Source of the DNA: Asterella californica | Lineage: Eukaryota > Streptophyta > Marchantiopsida > Marchantiales > Aytoniaceae | Reading direction: 5' to 3' | NCBI GenBank assembly: GCA_036924285.1 | Contig: JAYKYS010000012.1 | Coordinates: 6,696,001-6,760,000 of the forward strand | Length of the DNA stretch: 64,000 nt | Notes under the pieces: generated by a model | Database searches by the model: none | What the model was told of the DNA's origin: nothing | What the model saw: the letters and a program-made list of their open reading frames with translations, nothing else | Translations under genes and position numbers: made by a program | In this document: piece by piece, positions 1 to 10,918 of the stretch | How the letters are laid out: each line of letters opens with the position of its first letter | Numbering within the stretch: the first letter of the stretch is position 1

Positions 1-636
1 AGCTGATAGGGCACACTCTCATCCTGGAAAGTTTCACTCAGAGATCCAATCCCATGTGCACGGAGCAACTCAAGCTTTGAATCCAAAGAACGCGGTTTTA
101 CTCATACCTCTCAACTGTAACAGCCAACTTCAATCGATCATTTCAGGAGCAAATCCAACCCAAATGTAGGATTGTTTTACATCAATACAACCAGCACGGA
201 GTGAACTACTCGATCCCCTTGACAGCTTTTAAAGATCACCTCTCAAACTCTCGGATCACTCCAAAACGTGACTCGGGGTACCGATTTGATCCCCTGACTT
301 TCAACGTCCATCCCTCTCTCCTCAGAACTCCAAATCGCCTGATCTTTGTCTCCAGAGTGTAGCCAGTCTCGAGAGCTTTCCAACAAGACCTCTCACTCCT
401 CAAATGACCCCCGGGAAGACCTCCAAAACCCTAAAGCCGTCTGCAGATCTGGAATAGAGTTGATTGGTCGAAAAATAGACCAATAAGAAAACAGATCTGG
501 AAACCTCTTTTGTCCTTTACTTGGTACCCTAGAACAACTATAACCTTACTATCCTCTCATGCCTTCAAGGCATCGGCTCCAACCTTAGGTTAATTACATT
601 CGTCGAACTATAGAGATCGTACTTAACACTTAAGAT

Positions 637-834
637 TCAGTACAAGGTCAAGATGACGACCTGGAACCGATTTACGATGAAAGGTACTACAAAAGGAAAT
701 GGAGAAGCCATCACTTGATTACAGTACTCCTCCCCAAAGCTCTTTGCGATCCACGCACGATGATTGATCTTCCGCCGACAGCGAACATCCACCCAGACGT
801 TGAAAGGGATGTTGGCTGGGTAATTCAAGTCCAT
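637..834 (-). CDS. Small protein, 65 aa, FGEE/PFPF family (second of tandem pair in G LTR)
   Basis: It starts at an ATG 9 bp after the stop of the 71-aa gene. The C-terminal half has SFGEEYCNQVMASPFPFVVP and then a hydrophobic tail ending ILTLY. The block FGEE-(about 8 residues)-PFPFxxPxV is shared with the 54-aa genes of A (18047-18211) and B (24564-24728). The other G copy (38205-38408) is 67 aa because of a 6-base insertion that keeps the frame. An in-frame indel fits selection on the protein, though one event proves little. There is no signal peptide or catalytic motif. The function is unknown. Confidence 0.58.
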   Translation of the reverse strand: MDLNYPANIPFNVWVDVRCRRKINHRAWIAKSFGEEYCNQVMASPFPFVVPFIVNRFQVVILTLY

Positions 835-843
835 TGGCCCTCG

Positions 844-1059
844 TCAAAGTAAGATGTACACTGTCAAGTCCCAGTCCTCTCCATACGTGACGATTGGTAA
901 GATCACCGGAGTAGGCGAGTCCATCATCCTCCCCATGAATTCTTCTCCAAAGTAGGCGACGAACCACTGTCGAAAGTGATCGTGGTGGATCAAGTGAAGC
1001 TTGATATGAAACGGGTTCGGAAATGGTAGATTTGGAACTCGATTCAGTCCTCCATCCAT
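844..1059 (-). CDS. Small protein, 71 aa, FGEE/PxPxxxPxV family (first of tandem pair in G LTR)
   Basis: I do not recognise a named family. The protein starts at an ATG and has the pattern seen in small genes of A and B: an N-terminal half with alternating hydrophobic residues, then YFGEEF, then SPTPVILPIVTY and a hydrophobic C-terminus ending YILL. It is repeated with the same length at 38418-38633. Its stop lies 9 bp before the ATG of the next small gene (637-834), so the two probably share one transcript. It lies inside an LTR, near its 5' end in the element's orientation. Preservation of length and frame in two LTR copies, and likeness to genes in other families, argue for a real coding sequence. 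The function is unknown. Confidence 0.6.
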   Translation of the reverse strand: MDGGLNRVPNLPFPNPFHIKLHLIHHDHFRQWFVAYFGEEFMGRMMDSPTPVILPIVTYGEDWDLTVYILL

Positions 1060-1378
1060 GAATACAACTCCTGCCGCTCCTTCTTATCACGTAAGACACT
1101 AATACACACTCATGAAAACTACCCCTCCAGAAGAATACCTCACAAACCCCCAACCCACTATCTTATACCTATGTTTGACAACAAGAGCCATTTACGCGAA
1201 CATTCACGGATCATTGAGTCGGCACATCTTGTTATCGTGCGATCTCACATCCAGATCTCTGTGAACGTGACACCTAATACCCTCTCATGCGAACTACACA
1301 AAAGGTTCACCGAACACAAAGAAAACACAACACCCGTTCTACACTGAATTCACATGTGGGACGTCTCACAACACGACA

Positions 1379-1666
1379 GCGTATCAAAAGAAGAGTTACG
1401 ACAAACGATTGAGGAAGAGGGAGGTAAAACCTTTTCAAGTCGGAGATTGGGTAATGGTATATGATGCGATCAGATTCGAGAAGGCTAGGAAGAAGTTTCT
1501 TCCGAGATATTTTGATCCTTTTGTTGTAGATAAGGTGTGGAGCAATTTCACGTATGATTTTCAGGAGCTGGGAGGAAGGAGATTCGATCGGGTAAATCAT
1601 GACAAGTTGAAGTTGTTTTATCGACGAAAGTTCTCTCTTCACTTCGAGAACGGAGTGAAAATTTAG
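1379..1666 (+). pseudogene. A-family Pol C-terminus (integrase tail), fragment
   Basis: The frame is open from the G insertion point to the stop at 1664-1666. It encodes the last 95 or so residues of the A polyprotein: the KREVKPFQVGDWVM block, then LPRYFDPFVVDKVWSNFTYD and a basic tail. This is the integrase C-terminal GPY/F-type domain. The family residue G in RYFGPF is changed to D here. It matches the end of the genes at 18261-23147 and 55101-59987. The upstream part of the gene is separated by the G insertion, so this is a disrupted gene. Confidence 0.85.
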
Positions 1667-1679
1667 TCAGAGGGTAAAA

Positions 1680-2590
1680 TGTAATGACCTATGTTACACA
1701 TATGAAGTTTGTCTATTAGTAAGGTATTTAGTTATAACTAAGTGTTGAAAATGTTTAATTGCTACCCAAGTACTTTAAAGAGATATCAAGTTAGTCATGA
1801 CTAGCTAAAATTAGTTATGATTAAACTTAGTTGTACTTTTGGCAGAATTCAGATATTTCCTAAAGAGTGAGCACTACTATCTTGTCATCTTGTCTAAAAG
1901 GTAGAAAGGAGTTGGAAAATATCCCTTATCTCCTTTTTGACTTGATATTAGTGGTTGGATTAAAGTTGTGAACTTTGTGGGCATTAAAAATAAGAAGAGA
2001 TTCCACATGTCTCCTTTTTAGTGGGTCCTAGTGTAGAAGGGATGGAAATTCAAGATTTCTTGAGAATATTCCAGAATCCTTCTAGAAGTTGTTGACTCTG
2101 AAGAAATAAGCCCATGTGAAAAGATAAAAAATCTATGTGATTAATGCTTTTACTTTAAGTAATATCTTAGTAAAACCCGATAAAAATAGTTACGGTTGAG
2201 TTACCGGAGGGTACCAAAATAAAAACCTAGAATGTATAAATAGAGGAGTAGAGAAGAGCTCCTCATCCTTGTTTTCACATCGTCGTAATGACAACTTGAG
2301 TAATATAGAAAGTGTGTGATATTTTAGCATGTGAGAACTTGAGAGACGTCGTTAGAATGAAGGATTTTAGTTGATGAGTTTATGAAGAATTTTTGTTGAT
2401 GAGTTTATGGGTGTATGAATGAGTGAACTAAGCATTTTTCTCTTCAAGTTCATGGTGTGCTTCCATCAAAGTCATCAGAGGTGACCCTTGAGTGAGAGAC
2501 AAGCTCGACATGTTGCAGATTCATCGATGACGATCGTGGAGGTTGAGAGATCAAGGGGTAGTTGATCGATAGGACCGAGGAGGATTTACA
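1680..2590 (+). repeat. A-family LTR (3' LTR of the old copy), 911 bp
   Basis: It runs from TGTAATGACC to GGATTTACA and follows a polypurine-like run, agagggtaaaa. It matches the 917 bp LTRs of the young A copies along its whole length, with many substitutions and small indels. A TATA box is kept at 2235-2243. Confidence 0.88.
2235..2243 (+). promoter_or_regulatory. TATA box in A LTR (old copy)
   Basis: TATAAATAG lies in the same place as in the other A LTRs and is conserved despite the divergence around it. It is the likely core promoter, with transcription starting some 25-35 bp downstream. Confidence 0.5.
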
Positions 2591-4009
2591 AGACGCAAGG
2601 TGTCTGCTTCCTCATTATTGAAGAAAATTGATACGTACTGTGATTGACATAAGGGGGATGCTTAAAGGGCTTGCTTATTCTTACGACTTGTCGTTGGACG
2701 TTTTGGAGAATTGAGAAGTCCAATACAAGCGCACAAGGTGTCATTAGGTTCAGATCTATGAAAGCTACGTGTAGGTTAAGACAGTTCTTGAAGAGACGGA
2801 TCGAGAGATGTGTTCTGGGAGAAATTGAGGCGCAAGAAAGAGTTTTGTGGAGCTTCATTGATCTGTGAATGGGAGTTGGACCATTCGGACCGTTTCGGAC
2901 TGTTTCGGAGTCCAAACTTGCTGTCCTTGGATCCATCGGATCAAAACAACGAGTTCTTCAGGAAATTGAAGACGATACCAAGTTTCATCGGACGGTTTAG
3001 GAATTCTGAGTGAAATTGGCTCGCAGGGAAGCGCTTGTGTCAGGTTTTTCATCGTCTGCGATCTAAAATCGGGTTGTTCTTCGTGATCGGTGAGCCAAGC
3101 TCTTCGTTCTTGGTGCCTACGCGACCAAGGAGTCTTCATCTATGCAAAGGAGAAGACAGTACGTGGATTGGATTGTTGGTTTGGGGTGAGGTGAGCGAGT
3201 TTGAGCCGCATGGAGTTCATTTATGTCAGTTTTTGCAACCTGCGACAAAATTTCTTGTATGGTTTTTCAAGGGGAACTCCAAATGGTTTGTTTGGAGTCT
3301 CGTTGGGTTCATGATAGCTAGATCTACCTGCCATAGAAGACAGATATCAGATCAAGCGATCCGTTTGAGCGATGTGTGCGATTTGAAGCCGCAAGGAGGA
3401 GTTTTTGAAGATTCGGTCATCTACGATCAAAAATTGGTGATATCTCGGCTGTCGAGAGTCAGATAGTCCTTGAGGTCAACAGAGTCAGGGAAGAAGACCC
3501 TATCGACATCTGAAGTCCGTTTGGCAAAAAGAGGAAGTTCTCATATAAACTTTTTCGGTTCCTTCGCTAAGGTTTTCATCCTTTGGAGTTCGTTAGAGAT
3601 CTAGTTGGCTATATATAACTTGTGGTAGCTAGCTTTACCTAATAGCTTGTACATGGATGTGGTTTGGACTTGGGTTTCAATCATGTGATATTGGTGCAGC
3701 TCTGTTTGTTAGCAAAGAGAAGTTTCTCTTGCTTGGAGCTACGCTTCGATAGTTTTAGGTCAAGGTTGAGATTCAATGGTTCGTTTTAGGGGCTTTGAAG
3801 TAGATTACGGACCGCTCTGGTCTGTTTCTCAGTTTTGTGATCTTAGGAAGAAAGAACAGGCGATGTACATACATTTGGAGTTTGTATATATTACAGCATT
3901 CGTTTTCGTGGTTGTTTTTCTCTGTCTTATCTCTGTTCAACACACAACATCTCCACAGCCAAGAACCTCGTGTTTTCCTGGACATCCTTCACGCAATATC
4001 TGACACGCA
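2591..4009 (+). repeat. T-family LTR, 3' part, interrupted by the A insertion
   Basis: It matches the reverse complement of about 51670-53090 of the complete T solo LTR, at roughly the same length (1419 against 1421 bp) but with much divergence. It ends in TGACACGCA, close to the inverted terminal sequence of the other copy. The missing 0.6 kb of this LTR should lie to the left of the old A element, before the window. I see no gene in it. The short open frames here are not shared with the other copy. Confidence 0.75.
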
Positions 4010-4086
4010 ATGGTGGTGAACTCGACGTGAAGGTCTGCGATGGAGATTTCTTCTGTGTTTGAACCTTGAAGAAGAGATTGACAATC
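4010..4086 (+). other. T-family leader with probable primer-binding site
   Basis: Directly after the T LTR end (CA, then one a) comes TGGTGGTGAACTCG. A TGG start one or a few bases after the LTR is what a tRNA primer site looks like. I cannot name the tRNA from this sequence. The leader runs about 77 bp to the first ATG of the gag-like frame. Confidence 0.4.
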
Positions 4087-4289
4087 ATGAGCGGAGACGG
4101 GAATGGTGATGAGAACAGAGCTAGTGGTTCATGTGGATTGCCAAGGGTGCAGTTGGATCCGGTGACTGCGTCGATATTTCAAGCTTTCATGATGTTCTTA
4201 TGGCAGCAACAGTTCGATGTGAAGGAAGCTTTGGCAACCAAGGCGTTGCAAGCGGTGGTCAGCAAGATTGACCATTTTGATGAGAGAGA
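4087..4289 (+). pseudogene. T-family Gag N-terminus, interrupted
   Basis: The frame starts at ATG 4087 just after the leader and is cut after 67 codons by the L LTR beginning at 4290. The N-terminus is polar (MSGDGNGDENR), followed by a hydrophobic helical stretch with SIFQAFMMFLWQQQ. This is the position and look of a retrotransposon Gag start, but no zinc knuckle or other diagnostic motif is within reach. I call it Gag by position only. The rest of T must lie beyond R, outside this window. Confidence 0.45.
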
Positions 4290-5329
4290 TGTAGTGACGC
4301 AGGATTACTCCTTTTGCCCATTTAGTATACAAGATATCATTCCCACAAAAGATTTGCACAAGTAACGCTGCTCTAAGTTCTAAGATCTGTTCAAACACAC
4401 AAACACACGGGTTTTGCCTAGGAATCCCGTCTTCTCACAAAACCACGCGTCTTCCAGGTACGCCAAAATATACTCTGGATCTAAATAAACAACTACTAAC
4501 TAAAATATCACACAACTATTCACAGAGAATCTCGGGAAGACGATCTTCCTACTTCCAGATCACTTCTTCCGGTCTTCTTGATGCCGTCTTCCCGAAGCGA
4601 TTCTCGTCTTCTGGGGATTCAGCTCGTCTTCTCACACCTCCAGAAGATTATCCTGCTCCACAGAAGTTGACTAGCAACGGTCGTTACATCTTATTCTTCC
4701 ACTCACATTACAACGGTTTAGATCAATCACATGGTGTATGCCCCCTGTAGCCTTCCCAGGCTTCTGCCTACGGAAATAGTCTTCCTGCAGCACTACAACG
4801 ACATTCACTTTCACGGAAGCTCAATAGAAGTCTCGGAAGCTCACTAGAAAAAGGTAAGAAGATGGGGAAGATGAGAGAAGATGGGGAAGATGAGAAAATC
4901 CAAACAAGAGAAAAACAAGATGTCCGACAGGCTTCTAGTCCGGATCCTGACTAACAAGCCATCCCTGCTTGTAATAGTTTGGGGAGGAAGACAGCAAACG
5001 TGAATACAGTGGCACCGTCTTCTACTCGAGGATGTCGTTTTCTGTTGCGGGAAGAAGGCTTCTTTCTTCTTCTCTTCGCTGCTCCGGCTACTCTGTCTTC
5101 TGGGATCCCTTACCCATAAGACCGTCCGTACGTAGATCCCAAGTGCTCTACTGAACGAGCCAAGCTACACTTCCACAACTGCTGACAGTCACCGCCACTC
5201 AAGAAGAATACTTCTCATGCACAATTGGGAGAGAATTCAAGGAACCCACCATCCAGAAGACACGGATTAAGCTTCTGCACTCAAATCAACAATCTATTCC
5301 CCGAGAAGAAGTCACAATGGCATTGGGAA
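4290..5329 (-). repeat. L-family LTR in reverse orientation (R), first segment
   Basis: The plus strand begins TGTAGTGACG, the reverse complement of the L LTR end CGTCACTACA, and then follows the reverse complement of 26690-27753. It is inserted in T gag after agaga (4285-4289). It stops at gggaa (5325-5329), the target duplication of the forward solo LTR, and resumes at 27759. It holds no gene. GAAGAC/GTCTTC hexamers are frequent. It is older than the two L insertions inside it. Confidence 0.85.
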
Positions 5330-7325
5330 TGTGGTGCCCACAAATTATAGGATGTACGAATTTTTGAAATTTTTAAGAATAATAACTTGTTTGTATAACT
5401 GAAGAAGCGTTGTTACTTAAGATTACGTCTTCCTTAACATGAAGATGATCTTATGAGCTTTTTAATAAGAAGTGGACTTCTTCAGAAGACGACCGTCTTC
5501 GGAAGAGCGTCTTCTCAGTTGCGTCTTCGGAAGATGAGAAGACGGCGGAAGACACCTGTCTTCCGGAAGACAGCGACCGCGAAGGCCTAACCACGAGTTT
5601 TCGGATAAAACAGTAGGTGTACCTACTGGGTCGCACCGAATAGGTAGGTAGGTCGAGGAAGACACCTAAGGTCGAAAACCCCTAATCTGCGGGGAAGATG
5701 CGTAAGGAAGCACATTAGGCGCATTCCAACTTCTCGTAGCACAGCGCGCTTGAGAAGATCGATTGGAGAGAGTGAGCTTCGCAAGTAAGCTTTGAGAGAG
5801 GAATCGAATGAGGACATCGAGGTAGGAGAGAACCAGTTGGCAGCTAGGCGAAGGGCGAGACCGAATTGCGGAAGCACAGAAGGCAGAAAGCGAAAGCGTT
5901 TCTGTGAGCTCTCGAGAAGCTGATATTGGAGAGTAGCGAGTAGAATCAAAGGTGGAATCGAGGCGTGGTCAGAAATTGACAGCAGGCGCAGTCGGGAGGA
6001 GTCGCATTGGAAGCTAGGACAAGAGCCAGAAGCGCGCGGAGGTCGAAGGCAACTCGAGGAGCAGACGAAGACTGTAGAGGTTCTTCCCTCCGTTCTTTCC
6101 CCTTCCCACTTCTTCTCGCCTTTGTCTGGTATTCCCCGCGCTTCCTTGGTTGTGTGCAGGCAGCCTGATCGATTACCCCACCCCCCATTCTTTCTATTGA
6201 GACATTGGGCACGGAAGCACTACCCAATTTCTGTCAGACATCTCCTTGCTTCTTCCCGAGCTCAATTCGAGCTTCCCTACTCCTAGCCCTCAAATTGGAG
6301 ATCCTAGCTATCAATTTCCCTACCCTACTACCTCTCTACCTCCGAAACCTGGAACAGAAGACGATTCGGAAGATGGGAACATCTTCGGAAGACGCTTCTT
6401 GAACTTGACTGTCTTCGGAAGACTGTCTTCGGAAGTCGACTGAACACACTTCGTATCAAGAGTGGATTTGTGTTGCTTTGTGTTAAGAGAGGCTTGGTAC
6501 GAATCCTGAGTGGTGTGGTGAGTTGTTTTGTTATTTCGAGAAGTTGGAAGTCGGGAACTAGGCCTGTGTCTCCCGGTCTTCCAAGCTTCTCAACTCCACA
6601 TCTTCCTAGAGAGACTAGAAGACTGAAAGACTGGCAAAATGAGCGAGAAGACGTGAGGGTCCATTTGGGTCTCTTCTGTTTGACCCATAGCAGCCATTCC
6701 TTCTTCTTCCCAAACTTAGAAGAGAGTCGTGAGAATACTTGCGGGAAGAATCTGGAGAGAATGGTCGAGGGTCATGTCTTCCCACCGAGCAGCAAGGTTC
6801 TTCTGAGTGCGTATGAGAGGTGAGAAGTCAGAAGAACAGAGTGCAAATGTCTTGAGTCTGTTGTGAGGATAGATTGTGCGTAAGAAGACGAAGACAGGTG
6901 AGACCAGTGAAGGGAAGTCTGACTTCGGGAAGTCTTCCGAGAAAGACATTGAATCGGAAGTTGTCCCGAGTGTCTTCCCAGAGGCCACTGTCACCGCAGG
7001 AGCCCGCAACCGACTTCTGAACCTGTTATGCACTTGATGTTTCGCGAATCTTATATCTTCTGATAGGAAGTAGGATGTAATGCAAGGTGGGTTATCTTCT
7101 TGGTAATCCATGGGAGGCCTTGCTTAGATAGGATTGGTTAGATATAGCTCGGAAGACGAGAGCTATCTAGGAAGTACGGTTAGAATCCCGGAAGACGGCG
7201 TAGCTGTCTTCCGGAAGACTAGGTTCGTCTTCTGAGAAGTAGAAGTTAGACTGTGGGCACTTGGGAAAGACTGAGCCTTCAGCTCATAGTAAGTGCTTCT
7301 GGCTTAGTGCAACAGATCTTCCAGC

Positions 7326-9644
7326 ATGATGATGCATGCGCGAGGCTTGGTGTTACCAGTGACAGAATTGGCCGAGGCCACTCCTTTCTTCAAGGAGTTG
7401 GGTCTCGACTTCTTCCTGTGGGATTGGAACCTCGCAGATCAAGGACTTCTGGAGGAGGTGTGGGCAGCGCTGCCACCTCGTAATCGTGTACCTGCGAAGG
7501 CAGGAGTAGCTCGAGGAAGACCATCTTCCTGGACTGAAGACTGGTGACGCAAGGCTTTTCACAGGCCTGAATCCGAGAACCGAGGATATTGGTACGAGAA
7601 GAAGATCTTGCCTAGGATCGTGAGTTCGTGGCATGTGCCTGGGAGCACCACCTGCCTTTTTGTGGAAGACAGGCAGGGGAGGAACGGTTGGAAGATAGAA
7701 TCTTACCGGGAGCCGAAGAAGCGACTCTTGGCGAAGTTGTTTCTGCATCTCTTTCCCAAGGGGAAAGCGCAGAAGACAAGGAACTTAGGAGATCAGGACG
7801 TGGAGTTCCTGGAATCAGTGTGGGATGACAGAGTGCCCATCTACTGGGGCGCGTACATCCACAACTACGTACAGACGGAGCTAGCATACTTGGGTACCCC
7901 GACGGGAGGACACTTGACGCCCTTCCTCTGCTATTTGTATGTAGCCATGGGGGATCTTAGGAAAGATCAGCTGGCAGGGTATGGACCAACGGAGCGACAA
8001 GAGGTGAAGGAGGAGACCTCGGAAGACGATGACCGAGAGGCACCAGCAACGCCCCTTCTCTCTTTGATGCCACAGCTGAGGCCCGGCTCTCACCAGAAGA
8101 TGCTTCTGGTGAGGGAAGACGAGTCTAGTGGGTCGGAAGACGCCACGCCACTGAGGAAGATGGGTCCCCGAAGTGTACCGAGGACACCCATCTCCCTCAT
8201 TCATTCAAGATCGGAGTCCGACTCGGAAGAAGACCTGCTGAGTACCCGATCAGAGCAGAAGACCGCTTCTGCAACGCCTGGGAGTCTTCCGAAGACTCTA
8301 GAAGACGAAGGATGGATGGACGCTCCTGCTGCGATGCGAGGAAGCGCAAAGAAGAGAGCCGCTCCTGTCATGAGGAGTCTTTCACCCCGGAAGATGAGAA
8401 GAGTAGCTTCTTCTCGTGCGCAGAAGATGAAGGCCATCGTGGTGGAAGAGGCTTCCTTGCCTCTGGAAGACGAAGTCGACACCGCGGAGCGAGTCGTGGA
8501 GATGAACTTGTCTTCCGCAGGAAGACGATTGGAGGAGTTCAGTGCCTACTTCCAGAAGGAGATCCAGCCAGCTATGGAGTTGCTGGAGAAGAGGGCGAAG
8601 GCACAGGAGAGGCCCTTACAACCTGGATTCGGCCTGCGCACCTTGCTGCAACAGGGAGAAGACCAGAAGAAGACGGAGTCGCTGGAAGCTAGTCTCCGCA
8701 CCACGTAGAAGCTTGCAGCCGGGTACAAGGCGGAAGCAGCCGCTTCTGCCAAGGAGCTGGTGCAGCTTCGGAAGAGCAACCAGGAGTTGCAGGCGCGGGT
8801 ACAGCAGCGTAATCAGGAAGTCACCCGAGTGCGGGAGAAGATCACCGCCCTCGCAGAAGAGCAGACCATATGGAAGATGCAGCGAGAAGCCGCAGAAGCG
8901 CGAGCTGCAGTTGAGAAGACGCAGAGGGAAGCAGCAGAGGCCCGTGCACAGAAGATGCTGGCACAGTCGGTGGAAGCGCTTCGGAAGAAGTTCAACTACA
9001 CCGCGGGTAGGAAGTTACTTACCTTAGCTAGAGGATGGGACAGCAAGTCCAAAGCAATGTTGGTGGAATGCCGGGAGAGCATGTTCAGGTACTTGGATCG
9101 ACAGATAGAAGGAGTGAAGACACTTTATGGTCTTCCCTCGCTTCCGACACCTGCAACCGCATCTTCTCACGCTCGAGCACCATCGACTGGATCCGGAATG
9201 AAGAAGGAGGAGTTCGACCTCGCTGTGCACTTGGTGGTGACACCGTTGGAAGCCGAGAAGACTCCAGAAGACGCTCCGGAAGACAAGATGTCTTCTGGAA
9301 GACAGGAAGACGAGCCGTCTTCCCAAGTATTCTGCGTGGAGGAAGCGACTTCCCCGGATCTCTATGAGGTCCCCATGGTCCCTAGTCCCGCACCCGTGCC
9401 TCAGAAGACGGAAGGAGCACCGGTCGACTCCGCTTCCCAGAAGACGCTTCTGTCTTCCGAAGTAGAAGCCGAAGCCGAGGAAGACGCAGCAGCAGCGACA
9501 TCAGAGCCAACCAAGGACGATGAGGAGGAAGCCACCTCAGTGACACCCAAGGTAACTGCAGGGCTTTCTAGCTTATCAGAAGCCGCTTTAGGAGCTCCGA
9601 TAGGAGCAAATCAGGTAGAGATTGCCTCCGTGCAATCCGAGTAG
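7326..9644 (+). pseudogene. LTR-encoded protein of L family (772 codons), two premature stops
   Basis: A single frame runs from ATG 7326 to TAG 9642-9644, broken by TGA at 7545 (TGG in the other copies) and TAG at 8706 (GAG in the others). The first 240 codons are globular and end in a hydrophobic stretch with WGAYIHNYVQTELAYLG and PFLCYLYVAMGDL. An acidic, Ser/Thr-rich linker follows (SSGSED, SDSEEDLL). A charged, probably coiled-coil segment of Gln, Glu and Arg lies at about codons 430-570, then an acidic tail. The hydrophobic block loosely recalls the putative plant transposon protein domain found beside some plant gypsy elements; that is a guess from pattern. No catalytic motif is visible. 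Because it lies within the LTR, each complete element carries it twice. The same gene is at 30996, 49325 and, reversed, 28295. Confidence 0.7.
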
Positions 9645-10123
9645 TTAGTAACTTCATTTACAATTCCAAATATAATAAGATCGAACATGCTATCTTAAGA
9701 GTGGCAGTTTTTCCATGTAATATTAGTTAGGATACCATGTGGCAGCATATGTAGCGTAGGAAGGACAAGGTGGATGGCCAATTCGGGCCGAGGAACCGCT
9801 TGCATGTGAGGTAGCAACCTCCTGTCAGCACCTCTCTCTCCCTGGTGGTCGTCTCCCCAAGTTCTCATGGCAGCGACATAAGTAGGATCGCAGAGTAGGA
9901 GAGAGAGTTCTATCTGTTCTGCCAGTTCTAAAACGTTCAGTAGTCGATTCTATGGAGCAGGCAGACTAGACACATTAGAGAGAAGACACCTCATAGATAG
10001 TTCTTCGCACTACACCCGTTGTTGGAAACATACGAATAGTCTTGGAATACACAGGAGGGGTCTGCATACTCGTACCAGCAGTGGTTCGAAGATGTAGATA
10101 GAAGTAGTGGACAGTCTAGGAAC

Positions 10124-10906
10124 TGTGACCCTCAAGCGTGCTACCGGTCCTGTCTCTCACCCAGGGTAAACCTCTGATGGCCTTTGGTGAGGCGCATCAT
10201 AGAACTAGGAGGCCTCTGCTAAATCCAACTCTCGACATTCTCATATCTCTTTCTCACTGGGAACGAGAACTCTCATGAAGACGCAGAGATGAAAAACACA
10301 CCCTTTATAGATATGGCCTAACGGCTTCCAAATACAAAGCAAAGGGAGGATGAGAGGTCACTCCACAACCCCTCTATTTATACTACTGCAGATTTACCAT
10401 GGTAACTACTTGTAAATCTGATTTACTGCAATTTACCGAGACCAAGTCAAAGGTAAAAGTCCTAAGTCAAGAGTAGATTTCTCCTCCTTTGACTCTACTC
10501 TAATAATTAGGATCCTTCTAGAAGTATAAAGGAATCTTTGAAAGGAATCTCGGATTGCTCCTTATAAGACAAAATACTAACACATAATTGAGCCAAAAAG
10601 GTCAACAACCCTCTTGATTGTTTGACCCTTAAGTCTCTACAACCAATAAAAATCAGTCACGCATAAGACAAGAGTGTATTATTCACATCTTTGTCATTTT
10701 ATGCACAACCAAACAAAATAGTAGTTCTCACACTTTAGAATATTCTAATATTCTGCCCTCACATACCTCCAACTCTAACTGTGACTACTCTTAGTTATCT
10801 GTCACTAACTTAGAGTATGGTCTAGCCTTGGGACTTATTTAGAAGACTCACCACACATAGTTATAACTTATCTCATATTCACTGCTATGCAACCCCTGGT
10901 GTTACA
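10124..10906 (-). repeat. B-family 3' LTR, 783 bp
   Basis: On the plus strand it runs from TGTGACCC to TGTTACA and is followed by tttaccccc, the reversed polypurine tract. It differs from the 5' LTR (25820-26602) at about four bases. A TATA box is at 10374-10382. Confidence 0.92.
10374..10382 (-). promoter_or_regulatory. TATA box in B 3' LTR
   Basis: The minus strand reads TATAAATAG, the same nonamer as in A LTRs and the B 5' LTR. Here it lies in the 3' LTR and would drive transcription out of the element. Confidence 0.45.
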
Positions 10907-10916
10907 TTTACCCCCA
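10907..10916 (-). other. Polypurine tract of B
   Basis: The minus strand reads ctgggggtaaa directly before the 3' LTR. This is the second-strand primer position and is nearly the same as in A (gggggtaaaa). Confidence 0.75.
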
Positions 10917-10918
10917 GA

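Larger units (their letters stand above)
1..1378 (-). mobile_element. G-family LTR, partial (cut by window start)
   Basis: This stretch matches about 37571-38953, the inner part of the complete G LTR next to the G pol genes, with only scattered differences. On the plus strand it ends in ACAACACGACA, the same terminal CA that borders the polypurine tract of the intact G copy. The sequence after 1378 is the end of an A-family pol gene, so G inserted into an A element. The rest of G, and the left part of that A element, lie before the window. Two small minus-strand genes lie inside (637-834 and 844-1059). It may be a solo LTR or the end of a longer element; the window does not show which. Confidence 0.8.
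1379..2590 (+). mobile_element. Old A-family element, 3' end only
   Basis: It holds the last part of A pol, a polypurine tract and a complete 3' LTR. It is cut on the left by the G insertion that ends at 1378, so its 5' part should lie before the window. It differs from the two intact A copies at many more sites than they differ from each other, so it is an older insertion. It ends in TTTACA at 2590, and T-family LTR sequence resumes at 2591 with agac. If A makes 4-bp target duplications here too, agac should also precede its unseen 5' LTR. Confidence 0.8.

Noticed and set aside
719..1153. 144-codon minus-strand frame across the G LTR small genes (also 38287-38727)
   Set aside because: It overlaps the two small genes in another frame, changes length between the two copies, and shows no conserved pattern. 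The small genes explain it better.
2671..3466. Plus-strand open frames in the first T LTR (2671-2868, 2810-3013, 3035-3466)
   Set aside because: Matching frames are not kept in the second T LTR. They look like chance frames in diverged tandem repeats.
7353..7748. Minus-strand 131-codon frame under the L LTR gene, repeated at 31023 and 49352
   Set aside because: It is the antisense shadow of the LTR gene in every copy and its residues change wherever the sense codons vary. The sense protein has sensible domain composition.
7608..8708. Treating the two long frames 7608-8708 and 8760-9644 as separate genes
   Set aside because: They lie in the same frame and are divided only by TAG at 8706, which is GAG in the other LTR copies. 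They are one broken gene.
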